This document shows, piece after piece, positions 8,338-14,907 of a DNA stretch of 14,907 bases. The DNA is from Planctomycetota bacterium. GTDB lineage: Bacteria > Planctomycetota > PUPC01 > JACPCR01. Positions within the stretch are counted from its first letter, which is position 1, and each line of letters opens with the position of its first letter. A program made the translations under genes and the position numbers. Under the pieces are notes generated by a model. The model searched no databases, was not told where the DNA came from, and was given only the letters and a program-made list of their open reading frames with translations. The stretch spans positions 1 to 14,907 of the forward strand of contig JASLXP010000624.1 in NCBI GenBank assembly GCA_030740295.1. Direction: 5' to 3'.

Positions 8338-8646
8338 ATGAAGACTGTCAAAGCCGTTTATGTAGACGGAGTTTTTCGCCCCACAGGCGATGTTGATCTG
8401 CCGGATTCCTGCGAAGTAGAATTTGAGCCACGCCTCCTGGGAGAGAATGATCGGCAACTCGAGTCGGCGATAGAGAAGTTTGTTCAACAGAAGGTTTCCC
8501 TTGGCAAAGCGGCACAACTGGCGGGAATGACACGATGGACTTTCAAAGAAGTTCTGGCTGACAGGGGAATTGCAGTTGAAGTGGAGGTCCCGGCCCAGGA
8601 TCGACTGGATCAGATGGTGGATGAGATCGCCAGCCGGCGTCGATGA
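8338..8646 (+). CDS. type II antitoxin, DUF104 (AF2212-like) fused to UPF0175
   Basis: A 102-residue protein. Residues 1-32 (KAVYVDGVFRPTGDVDLP) match the AF2212-like DUF104 antitoxin pattern. Residues 40-80 (SLGKAAQLAGMTRWTFKEVL, then ADRGIAV) match the UPF0175 helix-turn-helix antitoxin pattern. The C-terminal tail (81-102, acidic then RRR) is where such antitoxins usually contact the toxin. The ATG at 8338 is chosen because it begins the DUF104 domain; an in-frame ATG at 8266 would add 24 unrelated residues. No strong Shine-Dalgarno is seen. The last bases overlap the toxin start as ATGA, implying translational coupling. Antitoxins of this kind neutralise the partner ribonuclease, and the helix-turn-helix suggests autorepression. 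Carrying both domains in one chain is unusual. Confidence 0.85.
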   Translation: MKTVKAVYVDGVFRPTGDVDLPDSCEVEFEPRLLGENDRQLESAIEKFVQQKVSLGKAAQLAGMTRWTFKEVLADRGIAVEVEVPAQDRLDQMVDEIASRRR

Positions 8647-9137
8647 TTGTTATTGATACAAACATAATCGGAACCTTTGCGGTCATTGAAGAACTCGAGT
8701 TGCTTTGGGAGGTGTTTCCGCACGACCAGATGGCAATCGTGCCTGCGGTTCAGACTGAGCTTGAGGCTGGAATTGAAGAAGGTAGGGGCTTTCTCAGCCC
8801 CGTTTTCGAGTTACTCGAATCCGGCAAGTTGTTACTCCTGGAGTCTTCTACCGAGGAAGAACTTCAAAGATATCAGATGCCTTCGTCCCTCGATGACGGA
8901 GAAGCGGAGTCAATTGCGATCTGCAGAGCGCGGCACGCAGCACTTCTGAGCAACGACCGTCAGGCGATTCAGTTCTGCCATCAGAAAGGCATCCAGGTCT
9001 ATGACCTGCCAGCATTACTTCGCTCAATCTGGAAGCAAGGCATCCGAACCGCAGATGATGTGAGGACGTTGATCACTTTGATGGAGACTAAGGAGGGTCT
9101 TGCCATTCGGCACGTAGACCGAATTCTTAAGGAGTGA
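8643..9137 (+). CDS. PIN-domain ribonuclease toxin (VapC-like)
   Basis: A 164-residue PIN-domain protein overlapping the antitoxin gene by 4 bp. The acidic residues expected for the metal-dependent nuclease site are present: D5 in MIVIDTN, E39 in VQTELEAG, D85/E87/E89 in LDDGEAESI, and D105 in LSNDRQAI. The fold appears intact through the GIQVYDLPALL strand and helix (116-126). It is somewhat longer than many VapC toxins (about 130 residues), with an extra C-terminal helical part (135-164). PIN toxins cleave RNA, commonly tRNA or rRNA, when freed from the antitoxin; the target cannot be read from sequence. The gene converges on the 1685-residue gene with a 33-bp gap. Confidence 0.88.
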   Translation: MIVIDTNIIGTFAVIEELELLWEVFPHDQMAIVPAVQTELEAGIEEGRGFLSPVFELLESGKLLLLESSTEEELQRYQMPSSLDDGEAESIAICRARHAALLSNDRQAIQFCHQKGIQVYDLPALLRSIWKQGIRTADDVRTLITLMETKEGLAIRHVDRILKE

Positions 9138-9199
9138 GCGGCCTGGAACTGTTGGCATTCACTGTCGGCATCATTCCGCCATCACTTCCAGGCCGCTCA
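9135..9199. repeat. 14-bp perfect inverted repeat across two convergent gene ends
   Basis: TGAGCGGCCTGGAA (9135-9148) begins at the toxin stop codon. Its exact complement TTCCAGGCCGCTCA (9186-9199) lies inside the 3' coding end of the facing gene, encoding part of LSGLEV. The 37-nt interior holds an imperfect direct repeat (ACTGTTGGCAT / ACTGTCGGCAT). The structure could act as a bidirectional transcription stop, although it has no U-run, or mark an insertion junction of the toxin-antitoxin module. Confidence 0.7.
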
Positions 9200-12100
9200 G
9201 TATCGGTGCCGACTGGTCACTCATTCCCACAGACTTCGATACGAACTCAATCTTCAGATCTTTGCCGCAACGAATACCTTTGAACTCCCTTCTGATTGCC
9301 TTCAGGCTCGATCCTTCCCTCGTGACATCAAATCCGGTTTCAACTGTCTTTCCCTGGAGGCGGATATCAAACACGCGCGTGCCAGGCTTTACATCGTCGA
9401 GCTCTGCAAAGTGCATCCTCACCGTGTAGGGCCGCATTATCTGACCTGCCGGAGAATGTCTCCTTAAAGGCTTGTAACCGTGAGCTTCGTTGGGTCGTGC
9501 GATGAGCTTGCCGGCCCTGAAGCCAACGAACAGGGAGTCGGTCTTGATGCCGGCAGCAGCGATGGATTCAAGAGGGATTGCCATCTCCGCTGTGAATGTC
9601 TCCTCTGAGAATGTCACCCCATGTTTCCATTCCGTATCGTAGTCGACGGCCTCTTTGGGCTTGAGACCTATCGGTAGTGGTGACGGTGTCCGCGCGGTAA
9701 AGAGACCTTTCGCATCGGGGCTTTCATTTCTGGTGAAAGCCATGGTCCGGCTCGCCTTCTCCGCAAGCCTCAATCTCAGCGCGGGCATTTCAAATGAGAG
9801 CATTCGGTCGGTTGGACGAAAGACTCCATTAGGATGGAAATACGCCTTAAACATGGGTGAAGGATCTTGAGGGTCGACGTCGCTTATCTTGAGTTGCACC
9901 ACTATTTCGTCTCCTTTGCCCGGCTCCAGCATCAGGTTTTTCCACGGAAGGAAAGCTATGGCTTCATATCCAGTCTCCGTTCTCCGGCCGAGGAATCGGC
10001 CCCTCAGTTTTCCCTGGCTGACCATGTCACGGGGACGGCGATCTCCGAATCGGAAACGAAGAGGGCTCACCTTGTCCGTGGCCGGTGGTGGGATATAGAC
10101 CTCATAATAAGGATGGATGCTGCGTTCCGATGACATCGAAACCCAGATGTGATCGCCTTTCCAGAGATTCGGATTGAGCTTCACTTCATCATCACGAATT
10201 TCGAATGACAGCAGCAGGCCTTCCGAATTCCAGCCCAGACTCACGGAAGGATCGAAATCGTCCGCAGGCAGCATCCTCCCCCCGGGAGCGACTAACGATT
10301 TCATCTGAAATCCTTCGGCAGCCCATTTCTGAGGGAGACTTGTCGCAGTGCTCCAGGACCACTGGGCGCCTTCAGAATCAACAACATTGATGAAAGGGAT
10401 GTCGACGGGAGGGAACGCGAGATCGGGATAAGGCCAGATGGAGTCATACCGGGCTCCGGACGCGGCCACTCCAAGATTGAGGCAGGCTCGGCGATCCGAA
10501 TCCGAAATCTGAACGAAGAACGAAGTGTCTTCCCACACAGGTGCATCCTCGCCGCTGGTTGTAGCGAGCCATTTGGCTGGTCGTCCTCTCCGATCCAGGT
10601 AAGGAATACGATGGTGCGCTATATACAGATTCCTGGAGTCGTGCCGGATCCAGGTTTTCGTTTTTTCAGTGCGGCCCAGCCACTCGCTCTTTTCGTAGCC
10701 CGATTTCCAGCAGTCTTCATTCAGGGCTCCATCAATGGTCGGTGCCGTTTCTGCTGGGAGTGAAGTGAATTCATCTGAAATCAGTTTGAGGTCGATCACC
10801 GTTTTGTGGATGCCACGAATGCCGGTCGCGTAAATCCAGGGACGTTCGGTGTCCTGGATTTTCAGGCGTTCGGCATTGCGCCGATACGGGCCGAACCCTT
10901 TATGGAGAATGAATTCGAAAGGCGGCTTCAGATCATTCCGCTTGAGCCAGGGCTTGTGGCTGGCAGAAGTGCCATCCTTGAGTTGGGACTGAGGGCGCGG
11001 GATACCCAGCCAGAGAGTGCCATCTTCATCACGGCGATCGCCGGGTGCTCCCAGGTTGAGGGCGAGCCGTTTTACAGTGCCTGCTCGCGGCAGATCGTGG
11101 AACACTGCCCAGTCTTCGTGTCTGCGCTTGCGTGCCGGAGCAAGCGCGAACGAGGTTTTGAAGTTGTAGGAGCAACCGCACTGGGCACTTCCCTCAGTCG
11201 AAACCACCAGGCCGTGCGCGGGTACGACGCTCGTGCCTCGCCCGCAGCTCACTCGCACGCCAAAGAAATTCCGCATGCCGCTGTCGTCCTCGAGGTCGTA
11301 GAAACCCAGCGTGCTCGAGCGAAAAAAATCAATAGAGCCGGATGAAATGATTCCCCCGCAGCCTTTGTCCTTCTTGTAGGTTTTGGTGACCGTGTCGTAA
11401 GTCAAAGGATGCGAACGCTGTCGCATTTCCTGATCCCTTTGCGCCTTCGGCTGGCGTCCCCAGCCTCTCGCATAATCAGGCATTTCTTCAATGGGATTGT
11501 TCGCAAGAGTTGCTTCCGCCAGCTCTGACTTTGACGATTTGAATCGCGCCCAGCCATCGCCGGTAAAACTGTGACCGGCATCCGTGAAAAGATGGCGGCG
11601 AACTGGCGTGTCCGTTTTGCCGTCGTCCGAAATCAGCGTCGCGGCGAACAGAAAATCAGGGTCAGGTTCGTCAAGTGACAGTCTGAGTGTGACAGACGAG
11701 CCGTCTTTTTTGATATCTGTCGAAAGAGTGACATCTGGGAAAACAGGCCCAATGCCCGGTCGCCATCTTGTCTTGCTGCTGTCCTCATCGATGACGACCG
11801 TGCCATGAAACGCACCCGCGGTGTACACAGGCGACCGTTCTGATGGCTTTCGGAAATCGAAAAACAGCTCCCACGAATCGATGGGCGTGCGTTTCTGATC
11901 ATTCGTTGCAAGCCGGATAACTACATCTTCGTCACCGATCGAAACTATAGCTTTGCCGACCAGGTCATCCTGCTGCTTCAGTTCGAAAGTTTGCGGCTCA
12001 TCCAGCGTGAACACCTGGCGCGCTCTCTGCGGTCCGAAAGTTTTCCTGGGCTTTCCGTTGGTCCCGTCCAGCACAAGACAGGTGCCGGGGAAGTTCACAT

Positions 12101-14228
12101 AGAGGTCGCTGTCATCGGCCGCGATGGGCGTGACCTTCCACTGGTTGTAGTTCTTCTTGGGGTTCTGAAAGTTCGTCATCCCGATTACCGTGTTCCACAG
12201 CTCCAGGCCGTTGTAAGCATCGATGGCAGTCACGTGATGCATGCCCAGGATGAAGATGCGCCCATTCGCGGCTATCGGTGCTACGGGTACTGGCGGCCGA
12301 TTCCCGACGCGTGCCGGGCCCGGGCCGCCGAACCACAACAGCTCGAGAGGCCACTTCACCCGCTCATCGGCGGAGGCTTCTGAATTCCAGTCGAATGCCC
12401 CGACAAGCCTGCTGCGGATGAACATCCCATTCTCAAGCCTGCCAACCTGGGCCGGCCTATTGGAGGCGAGTGCTCCCATCAGCCTGTTGATATCCATTTC
12501 GAAGGGAATCACGGCTCCACCGGAGGGCCGAAGGATGCGGAAGAGATCAGAGTCAGCAGAAGGAATCGTTGTGCCAGGCCCTGCAACGGCCACGTTCGCA
12601 AAGTAGTCCGGCAGATCGGGCAAATGTTCGGCAGAGAGAACTCTGATCTTGTGACCATAGAGTTGGGATTCGTCGATAAGGCGTTTTCTTTCGGATGCGA
12701 TCTGTTCACTCGGCAGAAGGGCAACGACTTTCAATCGTGTCATCGCGGCAATCATCTCGGCCAGCCTTGTATCGTCCTGTCCAGTAACGAGTGCGAATCC
12801 ATTGGTGAGTGAGAGTGACTGCACTCTTTCGATGCAGGTCTGCATTGCCGGTAGAGGCGACGATGCAGGTTGCTCGCGTTGTGAATCGTCAATGACAGCG
12901 GCCTGCCTTTCGCCGGAATCAAAACAGTAAATGGTTCCGGTCTCCGTCGAGGCATACAGACGCCTGCCCGCGATGGCCATCCCTCTTACCTGTCCCTTAA
13001 GTTTGCCCTGCCAGACGCTGCTTCCATCTTCCGCCCTGTAGGCGCGTATGATATCCTGCCCGCCGATCAGCAGGTCCTCGCCGGCTTTGGCGATGGAATA
13101 GGGATGGGGGCCTTCAGTTTGCCAGAAAGTTTTGTGAGCTCGATAGAACAGACTGCCCCGGCCGTGCCGAGAATAATCACGGGCATCCACGACACCGTTC
13201 CCCGCCAGATAGATGCGAGGTTTATGCGTGAGCACTCGATGCCTTCCGCGTGTCATCCGGCCGCCATGCCCCGTCACTATGATGGCAGCTCGCATCCCGT
13301 CGAACTGGCCGGGAGGAGCTTCCTCGCCCCACGGCCTCGGCTTGCCGCCACGGCGATGAACAGGATTGAAGAACATCCTGCCGCCATAGGTGGCCCAGCA
13401 CCCGCCGTTCATCTGGTTGCCGGTGCCGATGCGATAGTGAAGCAGTTTCCCGTTATCGAGTGAGAAGCCTGCGGGCACGCCTCGGCCGGTTGGTACAAGC
13501 AACACTCCCTCGGCAGCGAGCAGGTAGCCCTGCGGGGCTACGCCACCCATTGAATACGAATTGTAGTAAGGCGTATGCAGATACTTGGTGCCGCTGGTGT
13601 CATTCACCCAAATTTGTTTGCCGGTCTTCGCATCAAGTGCGTAAACAAAGACACCCTCCGAAGGCCATACACCTGCTGTGGCATAAACGATTCCATCGAG
13701 CACGAGCACGCCACTCCGACAGGGCCAGCGCGAGATAAGCTGATCATTGCCCACCAGCATCCGGTTTTCAGGAGCAGCCTGAAATCTCCAGATCAGTTTT
13801 CCTGATGCTGCTTCCAGACAATAGACGTATCCATCGTCGGATGCGAAGTAGCATCGGCTTTCGCTGATATGAGGCGCGAACCTGACCGGGCCACCGGTCG
13901 TGAATCTCCAGCGATGTTTGCCATTCGTTGCATCGAGCGCACGAACGGAATCGTCCGAGGATGAAGAGAAGAAAAGGAGACCGTCCTCCACCACCGGCTG
14001 AAAGGTGTAGTCGAAATCAATGCGATGCAACTCCCACCCAGGCTGCGGCCAGGCGGGACGAGGTGGCTGGGCAGGCCGATACTCCCAGGACACAGAAAGG
14101 GGAAAGTCCAGGGTCTCCTGAGAGACGCTGGCTCTATGCGCGTCAGCTTTGTAGCAGGGCCAGCTTTCCCCGTAAGACGGGCCCGGGCTGGCGATCACCA
14201 TGCACAGAAATGGAAGGATTGGTTTCAT
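9171..14228 (-). CDS. exported PQQ-like propeller protein with methyltransferase-like, CBM9-like and malectin-like insertions
   Basis: A 1685-residue protein. The start at ATG 14228 is chosen for the signal peptide (MKPILPFLCMVIASPGPSYG); no clear Shine-Dalgarno is present. Propeller blades: VRALDATNGKHRWRF (95-109), VYCLEAASGKLIWRF (135-149), VYALDAKTGKQIW (195-207), AIDAYNGLELW (668-678), with a final Cys-rich blade about 957-1030 (C957, C995, C1017, C1019). Residues about 470-575 are a degenerate class I methyltransferase fold. The 1051-1150 segment (LALNLGAPGDRRDEDGTLWL) and 1598-1685 (YTVRMHFAEL, RVFDIRLQGKTV) look like two halves of a malectin-like domain, separated by CBM9-like segments at 1157-1265, 1290-1490 and 1525-1590. 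No quinoprotein dehydrogenase active site is recognised. Likely an extracytoplasmic carbohydrate-recognition or scaffold protein of the PVC type; function is inferred. Confidence 0.9.
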   Translation of the reverse strand: MKPILPFLCMVIASPGPSYGESWPCYKADAHRASVSQETLDFPLSVSWEYRPAQPPRPAWPQPGWELHRIDFDYTFQPVVEDGLLFFSSSSDDSVRALDATNGKHRWRFTTGGPVRFAPHISESRCYFASDDGYVYCLEAASGKLIWRFQAAPENRMLVGNDQLISRWPCRSGVLVLDGIVYATAGVWPSEGVFVYALDAKTGKQIWVNDTSGTKYLHTPYYNSYSMGGVAPQGYLLAAEGVLLVPTGRGVPAGFSLDNGKLLHYRIGTGNQMNGGCWATYGGRMFFNPVHRRGGKPRPWGEEAPPGQFDGMRAAIIVTGHGGRMTRGRHRVLTHKPRIYLAGNGVVDARDYSRHGRGSLFYRAHKTFWQTEGPHPYSIAKAGEDLLIGGQDIIRAYRAEDGSSVWQGKLKGQVRGMAIAGRRLYASTETGTIYCFDSGERQAAVIDDSQREQPASSPLPAMQTCIERVQSLSLTNGFALVTGQDDTRLAEMIAAMTRLKVVALLPSEQIASERKRLIDESQLYGHKIRVLSAEHLPDLPDYFANVAVAGPGTTIPSADSDLFRILRPSGGAVIPFEMDINRLMGALASNRPAQVGRLENGMFIRSRLVGAFDWNSEASADERVKWPLELLWFGGPGPARVGNRPPVPVAPIAANGRIFILGMHHVTAIDAYNGLELWNTVIGMTNFQNPKKNYNQWKVTPIAADDSDLYVNFPGTCLVLDGTNGKPRKTFGPQRARQVFTLDEPQTFELKQQDDLVGKAIVSIGDEDVVIRLATNDQKRTPIDSWELFFDFRKPSERSPVYTAGAFHGTVVIDEDSSKTRWRPGIGPVFPDVTLSTDIKKDGSSVTLRLSLDEPDPDFLFAATLISDDGKTDTPVRRHLFTDAGHSFTGDGWARFKSSKSELAEATLANNPIEEMPDYARGWGRQPKAQRDQEMRQRSHPLTYDTVTKTYKKDKGCGGIISSGSIDFFRSSTLGFYDLEDDSGMRNFFGVRVSCGRGTSVVPAHGLVVSTEGSAQCGCSYNFKTSFALAPARKRRHEDWAVFHDLPRAGTVKRLALNLGAPGDRRDEDGTLWLGIPRPQSQLKDGTSASHKPWLKRNDLKPPFEFILHKGFGPYRRNAERLKIQDTERPWIYATGIRGIHKTVIDLKLISDEFTSLPAETAPTIDGALNEDCWKSGYEKSEWLGRTEKTKTWIRHDSRNLYIAHHRIPYLDRRGRPAKWLATTSGEDAPVWEDTSFFVQISDSDRRACLNLGVAASGARYDSIWPYPDLAFPPVDIPFINVVDSEGAQWSWSTATSLPQKWAAEGFQMKSLVAPGGRMLPADDFDPSVSLGWNSEGLLLSFEIRDDEVKLNPNLWKGDHIWVSMSSERSIHPYYEVYIPPPATDKVSPLRFRFGDRRPRDMVSQGKLRGRFLGRRTETGYEAIAFLPWKNLMLEPGKGDEIVVQLKISDVDPQDPSPMFKAYFHPNGVFRPTDRMLSFEMPALRLRLAEKASRTMAFTRNESPDAKGLFTARTPSPLPIGLKPKEAVDYDTEWKHGVTFSEETFTAEMAIPLESIAAAGIKTDSLFVGFRAGKLIARPNEAHGYKPLRRHSPAGQIMRPYTVRMHFAELDDVKPGTRVFDIRLQGKTVETGFDVTREGSSLKAIRREFKGIRCGKDLKIEFVSKSVGMSDQSAPILSGLEVMAE

Positions 14229-14265
14229 GGCTAAGGCGAAATGAAGGCAAGCGAATCAGAGCCTG

Positions 14266-14276
14266 CTAGTCCGGCC
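14266..14276. repeat. 11-bp direct repeat, left copy
   Basis: CTAGTCCGGCC recurs exactly and in the same orientation at 14553-14563, bracketing the 213-bp palindromic element. It could be a target-site duplication from its insertion. Confidence 0.6.
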
Positions 14277-14311
14277 GAGACGAGGGCAATCTTACGGATT
14301 TGAATGACAAT

Positions 14312-14524
14312 TTTCAGGGGCAAAGCCCCGGGCCGTTTGCCTAGCCCAGCCCAGCGGGCTGGTTTTTCGGGCGGAAGACCCTTAGGGGCAACGCCCCGGT
14401 CATTTGCCCCAATGAATGGCCTCCTTATAAATGGCCGGGGCGTTGCCCCTTTTCAGATCTTTGTACCATTCACCCAGCCCGTTGGGCTGGGCTAGGCAAA
14501 CAGTCCGGGGCTTCGCCCCTGAAA
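14312..14524. repeat. 213-bp nested palindrome (interspersed repeat or MITE-like)
   Basis: The outer arms 14312-14362 and 14474-14524 are inverted copies of 51 bp with about four differences. The inner arms 14384-14405 and 14429-14450 are inverted copies of 22 bp with one difference. Each arm contains its own small hairpins (GGGGC-AAA-GCCCC, AGCCC-AGC-GGGCT, GGGGC-AAC-GCCCC), so the DNA or RNA could fold into a branched structure. ACGGATTT (14294-14301) also recurs inverted at 14522-14529. Motifs of the AGCCC-n-GGGCT type recur in PVC genomes as I recall. No coding function is seen. Confidence 0.85.
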
Positions 14525-14552
14525 TCCGTCAAAACGACTCCGTCTTGGAGGA

Positions 14553-14563
14553 CTAGTCCGGCC
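14553..14563. repeat. 11-bp direct repeat, right copy
   Basis: Exact second copy of CTAGTCCGGCC (left copy 14266-14276). Here it also forms part of the 10-bp palindrome GGACTAGTCC (14551-14560). Confidence 0.6.
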
Positions 14564-14675
14564 ACACAAAAAGTCTTATCATCCTCCCGCTCGTCGCCGG
14601 CCGCCTTTAAGACAGGTCGGTATTGGAAACATACCAAAACGAAATTCTACTCTATACCTTGCAGAAGGCTGGTTC

Positions 14676-14680
14676 AGGGG
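14676..14680 (+). promoter_or_regulatory. ribosome binding site of partial gene
   Basis: AGGGG lies seven bases before the ATG at 14688 and supports that start for the gene cut by the window edge. Confidence 0.55.
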
Positions 14681-14687
14681 ATCAGAC

Positions 14688-14907
14688 ATGCCAAAGATCG
14701 ATCAGTTTGAGAGTGTATTCAAAGCTGCGGCCAAAGAAGTCTTTACTTACGAAAGAATAGAGGTCCGATCTGCTTTCCTGGTGACCGATCTGAATCAGGA
14801 CGAGGCAGTCACATTCAGCGAACAGGTCAAGGGTTACCTGTCCATTTTGGGAGAGGTGAGCTGGACGACTATCACCGGCGATCAATACAGCAATGTCGAA
14901 GAGCTCT
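14688..14907 (+). CDS. partial protein of unknown function, truncated by window end
   Basis: The frame is open from ATG 14688 to the window end (73 codons, no stop), reading MPKIDQFESVFKAAAKEVF and onward to SILGEVSWTTITGDQYSNVEEL. It has no signal peptide, so it is probably cytoplasmic. The pattern of helix, then strand (RSAFLVTDL), then helix (TFSEQVKGYLSIL) suggests an alpha/beta fold. The start of a universal-stress-protein-like domain is possible but not demonstrated. The good Shine-Dalgarno and biased residue composition make it a credible gene. It diverges from the propeller gene. Confidence 0.65.
   Translation, partial: MPKIDQFESVFKAAAKEVFTYERIEVRSAFLVTDLNQDEAVTFSEQVKGYLSILGEVSWTTITGDQYSNVEEL

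Larger units (their letters stand above)
14229..14687. other. divergent intergenic region with palindromic element
   Basis: The 459-bp stretch separates the minus-strand propeller gene from the plus-strand partial gene. Nearly half of it is the nested palindrome at 14312-14524. A small GGTAT/ATACC stem (14619-14635) lies before the rightward gene. No convincing promoter for the propeller gene was found by eye. The 14304-14495 open frame is repeat DNA. Confidence 0.6.

Noticed and set aside
9171..14228. True PQQ-dependent dehydrogenase
   Set aside because: Blade motifs are present, but I see no recognisable quinoprotein catalytic Asp/Ca-site region or heme CXXCH motif; the propeller is used as a scaffold.
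14304..14495. 63-codon frame across the palindrome
   Set aside because: Entirely made of repeat arms; peptide motifs such as SPAQRAG are translations of repeat DNA.
14312..14524. CRISPR array
   Set aside because: The repeats are inverted and nested, not regularly spaced direct repeats, and no cas genes are present.

Overview
The window looks like a chromosomal segment from a bacterium of the Planctomycetota/Verrucomicrobiota (PVC) type. The basis is three very large exported proteins on one strand, built from PQQ-like beta-propeller blades, CBM9-like sugar-binding folds, PA14, LamG, malectin-like and HEAT modules. Short palindromic and tandem repeats that I associate from memory with PVC genomes also sit between and inside the genes. 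The phylum call is inference from protein architecture; there is no rRNA or marker gene here.

Layout, left to right. Bases 1-141 hold no supported gene, only a 10-bp perfect hairpin just downstream of the first gene. Bases 142-5892 (minus) encode a 1916-residue exported mosaic protein: helical repeats, PQQ-like propeller, CBM9-like domain, more helices, a 'W-x-x-x-GPF' beta-sandwich, PA14, Ig-like, and a LamG fold whose halves are in reversed order. Bases 5994-7880 (minus) encode a 628-residue exported HEAT-repeat protein ending in the same 'W-x-x-x-GP(F/Y)' module. It lies 101 bp upstream of the giant gene, so the two may be co-transcribed. Bases 7881-8337 are intergenic, with a divergent promoter region and a probable fossil of an interspersed repeat. 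Bases 8338-9137 (plus) are a compact toxin-antitoxin module: a DUF104/UPF0175 fusion antitoxin overlapping a PIN-domain (VapC-like) ribonuclease toxin by ATGA. Bases 9171-14228 (minus, convergent with the toxin) encode a 1685-residue exported PQQ-like propeller protein. It carries a degenerate methyltransferase fold between blades, and apparently a CBM9-like domain nested within a second one, which is itself nested in a split malectin-like domain. Bases 14229-14687 are intergenic and hold a 213-bp nested palindrome flanked by exact 11-bp direct repeats. A partial unknown gene on the plus strand starts at 14688 behind a good ribosome binding site and runs off the window.

How the genes may work together: the two propeller giants and the HEAT protein have N-terminal export signals, share modules and are rich in carbohydrate-recognition folds. 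The best inference is an extracytoplasmic or cell-surface recognition/scaffolding set rather than soluble enzymes. No catalytic glycoside hydrolase or quinoprotein dehydrogenase domain is visible. The toxin-antitoxin pair looks like an independent passenger between them. The most notable observations are the nested and permuted domain architectures, the fused antitoxin, and the repeat elements that have entered reading frames without breaking them.
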